Source: Desulfobulbaceae bacterium (lineage in GTDB: Bacteria; Desulfobacterota; Desulfobulbia; Desulfobulbales; Desulfobulbaceae). Taken from it: 11,708 nt of DNA. The notes beneath the pieces were generated by a model. The model searched no databases. It was not told the DNA's origin and was given only the letters and a program-made list of their open reading frames with translations. The number at the start of each line of letters is the position of its first letter. The stretch's first letter is position 1. Positions 1-7,133 of the stretch are shown here, in pieces. Both the position numbers and the translations under genes were made by a program. The stretch is taken from the NCBI GenBank assembly GCA_011322715.1, contig DRLX01000188.1, positions 1 through 11,708 on the forward strand. Direction: 5' to 3'.

Positions 1-228
1 AAGCCCGTAGGGATAGTTGTCCCGCAGATCCTGTTTGACGGTAAAGGGCAGACGCCGAATATCGTCCAGGCTGCGGATGTCCTCAAAATCGAGTTTGAGT
101 TCGGCAAATTTTTTCTTGTAAAACGGCACATGGGTTCCCACCCGGTACAGGGTTGACTGCAGACGTTCAAGCTGCAACTGTTCCAGGTCTTCCCTGGCCA
201 TGCATTCTTTTTCCGGTTGCCAATACAT
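1..228 (-). CDS. paaK: Phenylacetate-CoA ligase (second copy), N-terminal part only
   Basis: This is the first 76 codons of an AMP-forming aryl-acid:CoA ligase of the PaaK type; the gene runs off the left edge. It starts at an ATG at 228, with a GGAG ribosome site a few bases upstream, 22 bp after the livF stop, so it is probably the last visible gene of the liv operon. From residue 15 on it aligns without gaps to the N-terminus of the complete paaK at 5611-6918; I count about 33 identities in 62 positions, including the shared LPFT and DLRDNYP segments. The ATP-binding P-loop lies beyond the edge, so activity cannot be judged. It is clearly a diverged paralogue and not a recent duplication. 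The family is firm; the substrate (phenylacetate, hydroxyphenylacetate, indoleacetate or other) is unknown. Confidence 0.9.
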   Translation of the reverse strand, partial: MYWQPEKECMAREDLEQLQLERLQSTLYRVGTHVPFYKKKFAELKLDFEDIRSLDDIRRLPFTVKQDLRDNYPYGL

Positions 229-250
229 AATTCCGCTCCGGGGTTGAAAA

Positions 251-976
251 TTATTCTATTTTTTCCCTGCCAAGATAGGCCCGCTGCACATCCTGATTGG
301 CCAGCAAATCTTCGGCCGGGCCCTGAACAATAATCTTTCCGGTTTCAAGCACATAGCCGCGATCGGCAATGGCCAGCGCCGCCCGGGCATTCTGTTCCAC
401 AAGAAGCACGGTAGAGCCTTCATCACGCAACCGGGCGATGACCCGGAAAATATCACGGACCACCAGCGGCGCCAGTCCGGTGGAAGGCTCATCCATCATT
501 ACCAGCCGGGGCCTGGACATCAGCGCCCTGCCCATGGCAAGCATCTGCTGCTCACCACCGGACAGCGTGCCGGCAAGCTGCCGGCTACGCTCCCTGAGCA
601 CGGGAAAGAGTTCATACTGGTGGCCAAGCTCCTTATCCACCGCCCGTTTTCCTTCTGCTTTCTGCAGTACGTAGCCGCCAAGAATGAGATTTTCCTCAAC
701 GCTCATGGTGGCAAATACCTGCCTGCCCTCCGGTACAAGAACACAGCCTGCTGCGACAATCCAGCGAGCTGCCTTTTTCGTGCAGTCCTGATTCCGAAAA
801 ACGATTTCGCCGGATCCTGCGCGAACAAGACCGATAATGGCGCTGAGCAGGGTTGTCTTGCCGGCGCCGTTGGCGCCGATCATGGTCACGATCTCACCTT
901 TGTCCACATGCAGGGAAATATTTTTCAGGACCCGCAGTTTCCCATAACCGGCATCCAGGTTGCGTACTTTGAGCAT
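251..976 (-). CDS. livF: Branched-chain amino acid-type ABC transporter ATPase LivF
   Basis: One of the two cytoplasmic ATPases that drive a LivFGHMK-type importer. The 241-residue length is usual for LivF. Visible motifs are Walker A GANGAGKTT at residues 34-42, the ABC signature LSGGEQQ at 138-144, Walker B ending in MMDEP around 158-164, and the H-loop region LLVEQNA further on. The SGGEQQ signature and the VEQN segment are typical of LivF, as opposed to LivG. The ATG lies 2 bp after the livG stop, and a GAGGAGG sits about 13 nt upstream inside livG, so translation is probably coupled to livG. The substrate cannot be read from the ATPase. Confidence 0.96.
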   Translation of the reverse strand: MLKVRNLDAGYGKLRVLKNISLHVDKGEIVTMIGANGAGKTTLLSAIIGLVRAGSGEIVFRNQDCTKKAARWIVAAGCVLVPEGRQVFATMSVEENLILGGYVLQKAEGKRAVDKELGHQYELFPVLRERSRQLAGTLSGGEQQMLAMGRALMSRPRLVMMDEPSTGLAPLVVRDIFRVIARLRDEGSTVLLVEQNARAALAIADRGYVLETGKIIVQGPAEDLLANQDVQRAYLGREKIE

Positions 977-978
977 GA

Positions 979-1764
979 TCAGACCACGGCCTCCTCATCC
1001 TCGCCAAGATAAATTTTTATCACCTCGGGGTTCTGCTGGATGGCTGTGGGCACGTCTTCTGCTATTTTACAGCCGAAGCTAAGTACTACGATTTCATCGG
1101 AGATATCCATCACCAGAGACATATCATGTTCAACCAGCAGAACGGTGATACCCATGTCCCGAATCCTGGTAATCAGACGGCCGACCTCAGCGGTCTCGTA
1201 AATATTTAATCCTGCCGCCGGTTCATCAAGAAGCAGCAGTTTCGGCTCGGTGGCCAGGGCCCTTGCCATCTCCACCGCCCGCTGCTGACCAAAGGCGAGG
1301 CTGGTGGCCTCGACATCGGCAAACTCTTCAATTTCAAGCAGGCGCAACAGCTGCATGGATTTTTCCCGAATTTCCCGTTCTTCTTTCCAGGTAGCGGGGG
1401 TGCGCAGCATGCCTGCCAGGAACCCTGCCCGACTGCGGACATGCCTGCCTACCATGACCGATTCCAGGGCGGTCATGCCGTGAAAAAGGTTAATATTCTG
1501 AAAGGTACGCGCCATACCCAGAGCGGCGATTGCATGCGGTTTCAACCCCTGAATCTCCCGACCCTGAAAAAGGATGCTACCCGACGAGACGTTTAAGTTG
1601 CCGGAAATCAGGTTAAAAAGCGTTGTCTTTCCGGCACCGTTGGGACCAATAACGGCCTTGATACTGCCGGGCGCAACGCCAAAGGAGACATCATGCACCG
1701 CCTGCAGACCACCGAAATTTTTATAAACCGATTTCAGTTCAAGCATTCTTGGCCTCGTGTTCAT
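979..1764 (-). CDS. livG: Branched-chain amino acid-type ABC transporter ATPase LivG
   Basis: Second ATPase of the importer, partner of LivF. With the chosen start it has 261 residues. Walker A GPNGAGKTT is at residues 40-48; the signature is the LivG form AFGQQR; Walker B is LLLLDEPAAG, followed by the H-loop LLVEHDM. Three in-frame starts exist: 1785, 1764 and 1746. I chose the ATG at 1764 because AGGAG lies 8 nt upstream. This overlaps the livM end by 26 bp. The ATG at 1746 (255 residues, GAGG about 8 nt upstream, 8-bp overlap with livM) is a serious alternative and gives a length closer to classical LivG. Only the first few residues are uncertain. Confidence 0.95.
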   Translation of the reverse strand: MNTRPRMLELKSVYKNFGGLQAVHDVSFGVAPGSIKAVIGPNGAGKTTLFNLISGNLNVSSGSILFQGREIQGLKPHAIAALGMARTFQNINLFHGMTALESVMVGRHVRSRAGFLAGMLRTPATWKEEREIREKSMQLLRLLEIEEFADVEATSLAFGQQRAVEMARALATEPKLLLLDEPAAGLNIYETAEVGRLITRIRDMGITVLLVEHDMSLVMDISDEIVVLSFGCKIAEDVPTAIQQNPEVIKIYLGEDEEAVV

Positions 1765-2836
1765 CCGTGGTTCTCCTGCCGGCAAAAAGCGCCTTCACGT
1801 TCATGCTCAAAATGCCGTCCGGCGCAAAAAGCATCACCACAATCAAAATAGCGCCGAAAACAGCATCGTCGTATGAACCGAACACACCGCGCAGGGACAA
1901 AAAAGTCAGGCCGACTCCCATGATCAGAGTACCCCATACATTGGCCATGCCACCGACCGCGACCAGGGCCACATAGCGGACCGACTTCATCACCGATGCT
2001 TCAGACGGCCCGATGCCTCCATTATAATGGGTGAGAAAAACCCCGGCAAAGGCCGCATACACCGCCGATAGAACAAAGACCTTCAATTTAAAGCCGGCGG
2101 TATCAATGCCGACGGCCTCGGCGGCCTCTTCCGACCCATGAATAGCACGCAGGGCCCGGCCGACTCGGGAATCGATCAGATTGAGCAGCAGCCACAGACC
2201 AATAACCAGCAAGCCCCAGGCCACATAATAATTTTCCACCCGCAGGCCGAAATCACCGCTGACGCTTATCGGTCCAAAAGAGCCGATGGCCGGAAGGAGA
2301 GTAAAACCAGGGACCTCGGAAATACCATCCGCCTCTCCGAAATATTCCGTTGCCAGACCGATGCGATAAATAATTATGCCGAAACCAAGCGTGGCCATGG
2401 CCAGATAATGCCCTTTAAGCTTGAGAACAGGAATACCGATAACAAGGGCAATAATTGCCGCCATGAGAACAGCAAATATACAGGCCGCCCAAGGGGCCAC
2501 CACCAGTAGCTGCTCTCCATATATATCCTGGCCGGATACCAGCATGCCAAGGCTCCCCAGTCCATGAATCACGGGATTTGCCTGCAGGGCGACCAGATTA
2601 TGAGTGGTCAGGGCCGCCGACAAATAGCCGCCGATTGCAAAAAAACCGGCATGACCAAGGGAGATCTGCCCGGCATAGCCCATAACCACGGCCAGGCCGA
2701 TCACCAGCAGGGCATAATAGGCGGACATGGTCAACTGGGTCAAATAATACTGCGTATCCGTGACCGTGGTCAGTTCCTGGACCCCGATTACCAATACAAT
2801 CAGAAGCGCTATTTTAAGAAGTTTTGAATCACGCAT
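1739..2836 (-). CDS. livM: Branched-chain amino acid-type ABC permease LivM
   Basis: Integral membrane permease subunit that pairs with LivH in the inner membrane. It is a very hydrophobic 365-residue protein with many membrane segments. The family hallmark around residues 53-71 (GYAGQISLGHAGFFAIGGY) is intact, as are a KLKGHYLAMATLGFG segment and a late GGMANVWGTLIMG segment that contacts the ATPases in this family. After the hallmark, at about residues 78-112, there is an extra, less hydrophobic stretch that I would not expect in a short LivM; it probably forms an enlarged extracytoplasmic loop. The ATG at 2836 has AAGGAG 8 nt upstream and lies 2 bp after the livH stop, so the two permeases are very likely co-translated. 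Confidence 0.95.
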   Translation of the reverse strand: MRDSKLLKIALLIVLVIGVQELTTVTDTQYYLTQLTMSAYYALLVIGLAVVMGYAGQISLGHAGFFAIGGYLSAALTTHNLVALQANPVIHGLGSLGMLVSGQDIYGEQLLVVAPWAACIFAVLMAAIIALVIGIPVLKLKGHYLAMATLGFGIIIYRIGLATEYFGEADGISEVPGFTLLPAIGSFGPISVSGDFGLRVENYYVAWGLLVIGLWLLLNLIDSRVGRALRAIHGSEEAAEAVGIDTAGFKLKVFVLSAVYAAFAGVFLTHYNGGIGPSEASVMKSVRYVALVAVGGMANVWGTLIMGVGLTFLSLRGVFGSYDDAVFGAILIVVMLFAPDGILSMNVKALFAGRRTTDEHEAKNA

Positions 2837-2838
2837 GA

Positions 2839-3729
2839 TTAAAACTCCTTTAGGCGGGCGGCATCACTGGAACCGAAGATACCGTGCGGCTTGACAAAGA
2901 GGATAATCAGCAGGATGGTAATGGAGATAGCATCCTGAAAGGCAAGCGGCACAAAGGCCACCGAATATGCCTCGATAATGCCGAGCAGAATTCCGGCGGC
3001 CACCGCTCCCATGGAATTGCCCAGTCCGCCGAGAATAGCAACCGTAAAACCCTTGATGGCCAGACTGGTCCCGGAGTCGTACTGAGTATAGGTGATCGGC
3101 GACATGACACAGCCTGCCAGGGCACCGATACCGGCGCTGAGCATAAAGGAAAGGGTCACCATGTTACGGGTGTTGATGCCGCAGAGGATTGCCGCCGTCC
3201 GGTTTGCCGAACAGGCGCGCATTTCCCGGCCGACTGAGGTCAACTTAAAAAATAAACTGAGTCCAACCACCGTAATTCCACAAACACCGACCACCCAGAA
3301 GACCTGTGGCGATATACGTACCGGGCCGAAAGCAACCGTGGTCAGTTCATTGCCGACGAAATAGGGCAGTGAGCGAATGGATTCGCCCCAGATATGGAGG
3401 GCAACTTCGCGGATAAGGATGGAAAGACCGATGGTAATAATAATCATCCGTAAAACCGACGGACTGTCAAGCCAGCGAATAAAGACAATCTCAATCATGG
3501 CCCCGACCAGCATCGTAATCACAACCGCCAGCACAATGGCAACCGGTAAGGGGAAAAAATGGAGAAGAGAAATAGAAATCATGCCTCCCAGCATGACGAA
3601 TTCACCCTGGGCAAAATTAATAATGCCGGTCGTATTGTAAATAATATTAAAACCAATGGCGACGATGGCATAAATAACGCCATAACTGATGCCGGCAAAC
3701 AGATATTGAAAAAACAGGGCCTGGGTCAT
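2839..3729 (-). CDS. livH: Branched-chain amino acid-type ABC permease LivH
   Basis: Integral membrane permease subunit, partner of LivM. From the ATG at 3729 it has 296 residues, close to the usual family length. The N-terminus has the expected AGISYGVIYAIVAIGFNIIYN pattern in its first membrane segment, followed by INFAQGEFVMLG, the LivH hallmark, and a late AILGGLGNSMGAVAAG segment of the ATPase-contact type. The frame is open upstream to a GTG at 3801, but that codon lies in the loop of a terminator hairpin and would add about 24 non-conserved residues, so I prefer 3729. Oddly, no clear Shine-Dalgarno sequence precedes this ATG, unlike its neighbours. Its expression probably depends on read-through of the upstream terminator. 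Confidence 0.93.
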   Translation of the reverse strand: MTQALFFQYLFAGISYGVIYAIVAIGFNIIYNTTGIINFAQGEFVMLGGMISISLLHFFPLPVAIVLAVVITMLVGAMIEIVFIRWLDSPSVLRMIIITIGLSILIREVALHIWGESIRSLPYFVGNELTTVAFGPVRISPQVFWVVGVCGITVVGLSLFFKLTSVGREMRACSANRTAAILCGINTRNMVTLSFMLSAGIGALAGCVMSPITYTQYDSGTSLAIKGFTVAILGGLGNSMGAVAAGILLGIIEAYSVAFVPLAFQDAISITILLIILFVKPHGIFGSSDAARLKEF

Positions 3730-3775
3730 AATGGAAAACAGCGGGCAAAGAATGGAAACCGAAGAACTATAATCG

Positions 3776-3809
3776 AAAAAAAAGACGGGCAGGAAAAGCA
3801 CTGCCCGTC
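3776..3809 (-). terminator. Rho-independent terminator between livK and livH
   Basis: Read on the minus strand, a perfect 9-bp stem GACGGGCAG / CTGCCCGTC (3801-3809 and 3784-3792) encloses an 8-nt loop and is followed at once by eight T residues (3783-3776). This is a textbook intrinsic terminator. It starts 24 bp after the livK stop and ends 46 bp before the livH start. Because livH to livF continue on the same strand with no clear new promoter, it probably works as a partial terminator that yields more binding protein than membrane complex. Confidence 0.93.
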
Positions 3810-3833
3810 ATACCACTTGGTACCATTCTCGAT

Positions 3834-4982
3834 TTATTTACTGTTGTAGAGGACAAACTTACCGTCTTTAACAGTCAGCATGACAAAGGAGTCGATATCA
3901 AGACCGTTATGGTCCTTCGGCGAAAAGGTGAAGACACCGCCGATTCCCGGGAAACCGTGCAGATTTTCTATGGCGGCACGAATTTTTGCCCGATCAGCGC
4001 CACCATTTTCCAATGCGGCAACCAGGATATTCATGGCATCATAGCCATGACCACCAAAGGTAGAGGCCGCCTCTTTATATTTCGATTCATAATCATGTTT
4101 GTATTTCAGCAGCATCTTTTTCTGCGGATCGGAATCCGGCAGAGAATCGGCAACCAGCAGGCGACCGGCGGGAAAAATGATGCCTTCGGCAGCGGCTCCC
4201 GCAGCCTGGACATACTTGATATTACCGAACCCATGGCTCTGAAACAGGGGCACCTTCCAGCCCGCCTGCCGCATATTTTTAGCAATTATGGCCTGGGCCG
4301 GAACAATAGACCAGTTGACCACGGCCTGAATGTCCTTGTTGGCCATAAGCTTGGCCACCAGGGCGGTCAGGTCGGTTGCCTTTTTATCATAGGTTTCAGC
4401 GGCAAGTACCTTAATGCCGAATTCCGGGGCAATCTTGGTCAGCTGTGCCTTCCCGGCCTTTCCGAATCCGGTGTTGCCGGCAACAACGGCGATCTTGTTG
4501 ATCCCCATTTTCTTCATCTCGGCATAGATTTTCTTGACGGCAAAGGAATCCTTCTGCGGAGTTTTAAACACATAACTTGCCACCGGATTAACGATGACCT
4601 CGGCAGCTCCGCAGGAGATCAGTGGAGTTTTACCCTGCTGGGCTATTTTTTTGATCTTCATCGACTCGCCGGAGGTGGAGGGTCCAATGATGGCCAGGAC
4701 CTTTTCCTCTTCAATGAGCTGCTTGGCAAAGGAGATGGCCTTCTCCGGATTGGCGCCGGAATCCTTGATAATCAGTTCAATTTTGTTACCGCCGATACCG
4801 CCTTCTTTGTTGATCGCGTCAACAACCATTTGTGCGGAACGGGCCTCTGGGCCGCCGAGAAACGATGCACCGCCGGTGACGGCAAAAATAGCGCCGACTT
4901 TATAGGTTCCCGCCTGAACAGGCAGGGCCAGCATACAGAATGCGGCCGCGCCTAAAATAATTTTTGTCCCAAGTCTTTTCAC
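3834..4982 (-). CDS. livK: Periplasmic substrate-binding protein of the Liv-type ABC importer
   Basis: Soluble receptor that captures the substrate in the periplasm and delivers it to LivHM. It has 382 residues. Residues 1-24 form a Sec signal peptide: MKRLGTK, a hydrophobic core, then a VQA cleavage site before G25. The mature part is a type I periplasmic-binding fold of the Leu/Ile/Val receptor family: an N-terminal GAIFAVTGGASFLG segment, IIGPSTSGESM around residue 100, and FGGHGYDAM near the C-terminus. The start is GTG, supported by an excellent ribosome site (see 4990-4998). It precedes livHMGF and is separated from them by a strong terminator. In this family, close relatives bind branched-chain or aromatic amino acids, amides or aromatic acids; the neighbouring aryl-CoA genes make an aromatic ligand attractive, but this is inference. 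Confidence 0.95.
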   Translation of the reverse strand: MKRLGTKIILGAAAFCMLALPVQAGTYKVGAIFAVTGGASFLGGPEARSAQMVVDAINKEGGIGGNKIELIIKDSGANPEKAISFAKQLIEEEKVLAIIGPSTSGESMKIKKIAQQGKTPLISCGAAEVIVNPVASYVFKTPQKDSFAVKKIYAEMKKMGINKIAVVAGNTGFGKAGKAQLTKIAPEFGIKVLAAETYDKKATDLTALVAKLMANKDIQAVVNWSIVPAQAIIAKNMRQAGWKVPLFQSHGFGNIKYVQAAGAAAEGIIFPAGRLLVADSLPDSDPQKKMLLKYKHDYESKYKEAASTFGGHGYDAMNILVAALENGGADRAKIRAAIENLHGFPGIGGVFTFSPKDHNGLDIDSFVMLTVKDGKFVLYNSK

Positions 4983-4989
4983 GTTACTG

Positions 4990-4998
4990 CCTCCTTTT
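4990..4998 (-). promoter_or_regulatory. Strong ribosome-binding site of livK
   Basis: On the minus strand AAAAGGAGG lies 7 nt before the GTG at 4982-4980. It is the closest match to the ideal Shine-Dalgarno in the window, and it decides the GTG start and the complete signal peptide. It fits a need for high receptor output. The rest of the 113-bp leader (4983-5095) holds only a weak 4-bp stem CCGC / GCGG around 5015-5030; I see no convincing promoter or riboswitch. Confidence 0.8.
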
Positions 4999-5095
4999 AG
5001 TCCTCATTAACAATCAACCGCACCAAGCGGCTCACTCCACACTCTTTTCCATTCCTTCAGTATTCCCTTCTTCCAGGGGAGAGGTATACGACTTA

Positions 5096-5527
5096 CTACA
5101 GGGAACAAACCTGCTCTCCGGACAGGAGGGTCAGGCCCGCCTTCTGCAGGAGCTGTATCGCCTTGTCCATATCATCAAAACGGAAGATAAGAACGGCCTT
5201 TTCCCCGCTCTTATTGACGAAGGCATACATATATTCCACATTCAGCCCTTCCGCTTCAACGGTCTTCAACACACCGGCCAGCCCGCCAGCCTGGTCAGGG
5301 ACCTCAACGGCAATAACCGTGGTTTTTCCCACAGTAAAACCATTTTCTTTTAAGACCTTCTGCGCCAGGTCGACCTTGTTGACGATAAGACGCAGGATGC
5401 CGAAATCGGCCGTATCCGCCACGGACAACGCCCTGATATTTATTCCATTTTCCGCTAATATTTCAGTTATTTCAGCAAGACGGCCCGATTTATTTTCCAG
5501 AAAAACCGCAATTTGTTCTACACGCAT
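5096..5527 (-). CDS. Small protein with two ACT domains
   Basis: A 143-residue cytoplasmic protein made of two ACT-type domains, at about residues 3-65 and 70-136. Each begins with the typical pattern of a strand, a Gly-rich turn and a helix: ENKSGRLAEITEILAENGINI in the first and PDQAGGLAGVLKTVEAEGLNV in the second. ACT domains usually bind amino acids and act as allosteric sensors; here no catalytic domain is attached. The start is the ATG at 5527; a TTG two codons upstream is also open, but a GGAGGGGG tract fits the ATG at least as well. It sits between paaK and livK, so it may report amino-acid level to the ligase, to IorAB or to transcription. The partner and ligand are unknown. Confidence 0.9.
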   Translation of the reverse strand: MRVEQIAVFLENKSGRLAEITEILAENGINIRALSVADTADFGILRLIVNKVDLAQKVLKENGFTVGKTTVIAVEVPDQAGGLAGVLKTVEAEGLNVEYMYAFVNKSGEKAVLIFRFDDMDKAIQLLQKAGLTLLSGEQVCSL

Positions 5528-5539
5528 GACCAATCCCCC

Positions 5540-5609
5540 TCCGGGTATAGAGTTCCGAACTCCGGGTTCCGGGTTTCGGGTTTTAAGTTCCAGGTTTCAA
5601 GTTCCGGGT
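5540..5609. repeat. Degenerate 7-bp-period tandem repeat array
   Basis: Ten consecutive heptads fill most of the 83-bp gap between paaK and the ACT gene. Plus-strand units include TCCGGGT (four times), TTCGGGT, TCCAGGT, TTCAAGT, TTTAAGT, TCCGAAC and ATAGAGT. The phase is kept exactly although the units have drifted, so it grew by tandem duplication of 7 or multiples of 7 (a 14-bp pair AAGTTCCRGGT recurs at 5585 and 5599). It ends directly at the paaK stop codon. It is non-coding and of unknown role. Confidence 0.8.
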
Positions 5610-5610
5610 G

Positions 5611-6918
5611 TTACAACTTCCGGTTATCAATCACCCGCTGGGCCTTGCCCTCGGACCGTTTGATCGTCCGGGGTTCAACCAGCTTGACCCTGGCAGTCAC
5701 ACCAAGCAGGTCTTTGATCTCCACCTGGATTTTCCTGGTCAGGTTTTCCAGGACCTTGATCTCGTCGGAGAAGACCTGTTCGCTGACCTCAACCAGCACA
5801 TCCATGGTATCAAGATTCCCCTCCCGGTTAACCTCGATCTGGTAATGGGGTTCCACTCCTTCAACGCCCATCAACACATGCTCAACCTGGGACGGGAAGA
5901 CATTCACTCCGCGAATAATCAGCATATCATCGGTCCGCCCGGTGACCTTTTCCATCCGTACCAGGGTACGGCCGCATCTGCAGGGCTCGGCAATCAGCCG
6001 GGACAGGTCCTTGGTTCGATACCGGATAATAGGAAATGCCTCTTTGGTAAGGGTTGTGAAGACCAATTCCCCGGGCTCACCATAGGGCAGCGGTTCAAAG
6101 GTATCGGGATCAACAATTTCAGGCAGAAAATGATCTTCCAGGATATGCATACCCCGGTCGGTTTCCAGGCATTCCATGGCCACGCCAGGCCCGATGACTT
6201 CGGAAAGGCCATAGATATCAACCGCCCTGATGCCCAGTTTCCGTTCCACCTCTTCCCGCATGTTCTCGCTCCAGGGTTCTGCCCCGTGGATGCCGACCCG
6301 CAGCTTAAGATCTTCGGGGTCAACCCCTGCATCAATCATGGCATCGGCCAGATTCAGAGCATAGGAAGGCGTGGCCAGCAGGACCGTGGAGCCGAAATCA
6401 CGCATGATGGTGATCTGCCGCTTGGTATTGCCGCCGGAAACCGGAATGACCGTCGCCCCCAGGTATTCGGCCCCGTAATGGGCGCCGAGACCGCCGGTAA
6501 ACAGGCCATAGCCGTAGGCATTGTGAATCATATCGCCTTTGGTCACCCCGGCCATGGACAGGGCACGGGCCATGACCGAGGCCCACATCTCAATGTCGCC
6601 CCTGGTATAGCCGACCACGGTTGGTTTACCGGTTGTCCCGGATGAAGCATGTACCCGCACCACATCATCCATGGGCACCGTAAACAGACCAAAGGGATAG
6701 TTATCGCGCAGGTCGTCCTTGGTGGTAAAAGGAAGTTTTTTCAGATCAGCCAGAGACTGGATATCCTCGGGTTTGACCCCGGCCGCATCCATTTTTTCCC
6801 GGTAAGGGGCCACGGTTTTGTAGACCCTGTGCACCAGACTCTGCAATCGCTGCAGCTGGATAGCCTCCAACCCGGCCCGCGGTAATGTTTCTATCTCCTT
6901 CACCCGCATCATGTTCAT
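5611..6918 (-). CDS. paaK: Phenylacetate-CoA ligase (AMP-forming)
   Basis: Activates an aryl acid, classically phenylacetate, with ATP and CoA to the aryl-CoA thioester, AMP and pyrophosphate in the cytoplasm. It has 435 residues, normal for PaaK. Visible motifs are the P-loop SSGTTGKP at residues 92-99, YGLSE at 236-240, the ribose-binding YRTKD at 300-304, the hinge region GRTDDMLIIRGVNVFP at 327-342, and near the end RSEGKA with the catalytic lysine at about 425. Upstream in-frame starts exist (TTG 6945, ATG 6939), but I chose the ATG at 6918 because AGAGGGG lies 5 nt before it. It lies downstream of iorAB, behind a MITE-like element, and before the ACT gene. The real substrate may be phenylacetate, 4-hydroxyphenylacetate or indoleacetate; IorAB next door favours arylacetates. 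Confidence 0.95.
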   Translation of the reverse strand: MNMMRVKEIETLPRAGLEAIQLQRLQSLVHRVYKTVAPYREKMDAAGVKPEDIQSLADLKKLPFTTKDDLRDNYPFGLFTVPMDDVVRVHASSGTTGKPTVVGYTRGDIEMWASVMARALSMAGVTKGDMIHNAYGYGLFTGGLGAHYGAEYLGATVIPVSGGNTKRQITIMRDFGSTVLLATPSYALNLADAMIDAGVDPEDLKLRVGIHGAEPWSENMREEVERKLGIRAVDIYGLSEVIGPGVAMECLETDRGMHILEDHFLPEIVDPDTFEPLPYGEPGELVFTTLTKEAFPIIRYRTKDLSRLIAEPCRCGRTLVRMEKVTGRTDDMLIIRGVNVFPSQVEHVLMGVEGVEPHYQIEVNREGNLDTMDVLVEVSEQVFSDEIKVLENLTRKIQVEIKDLLGVTARVKLVEPRTIKRSEGKAQRVIDNRKL

Positions 6919-6953
6919 TGCTTCCCCTCTTTGCTCCATTGTCAATTCAATTA

Positions 6954-7133
6954 TGATGAACTCGTAAAAAATCCAAATTTTTTCAAAGATGGCTAAGTAA
7001 AAACACAGATATACAGGTAAGCGTAGACTCCGAGGAGTAGTGTTCCGGAGCGGGTCTCAACTATACAGGTAGTATGTTGTGAATCGCCCCGGGACACACG
7101 ACACAGTAGATCGACGTTTTTACGACGCCATCA
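6954..7133. mobile_element. MITE-like element with imperfect terminal inverted repeats
   Basis: A non-coding 180-bp unit with ends TGATGAACTCGTAAAAA (6954-6970, plus strand) and TGATGGCGTCGTAAAAA (complement of 7117-7133), matching at 14 of 17 positions. It fills most of the gap between iorB and paaK and encodes no protein. Inside, on the minus strand, is a CTCCG / CGGAG stem. From memory, similar TCGTAAAAA-type ends bound small repeats in Desulfobacterota genomes; I could not search. The right end includes the iorB stop codon (7131-7133). I found no convincing target-site duplication, so the exact ends are uncertain. Confidence 0.6.

Noticed and set aside
3730..3801. N-terminal extension of LivH from a GTG at 3801
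   Set aside because: The GTG lies in the loop of the terminator hairpin, and the added residues do not resemble LivH; the family start pattern fits the ATG at 3729.
3909..4955. Long open frame on the plus strand opposite livK (348 codons)
   Set aside because: It is antisense to a clear LivK with a signal peptide and strong ribosome site; its residue make-up shows no recognisable domain. The same applies to the 345-codon plus-strand frame at 5608-6645 opposite paaK and to the other plus-strand frames.
4983..5095. Riboswitch or attenuator in the livK leader
   Set aside because: Only one weak 4-bp stem is visible, with no T-run, no leader peptide rich in one amino acid, and no motif I recognise.
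6919..6945. Longer PaaK starts at TTG 6945 or ATG 6939
   Set aside because: The AGAGGGG ribosome site lies inside this stretch and is spaced correctly only for the ATG at 6918.
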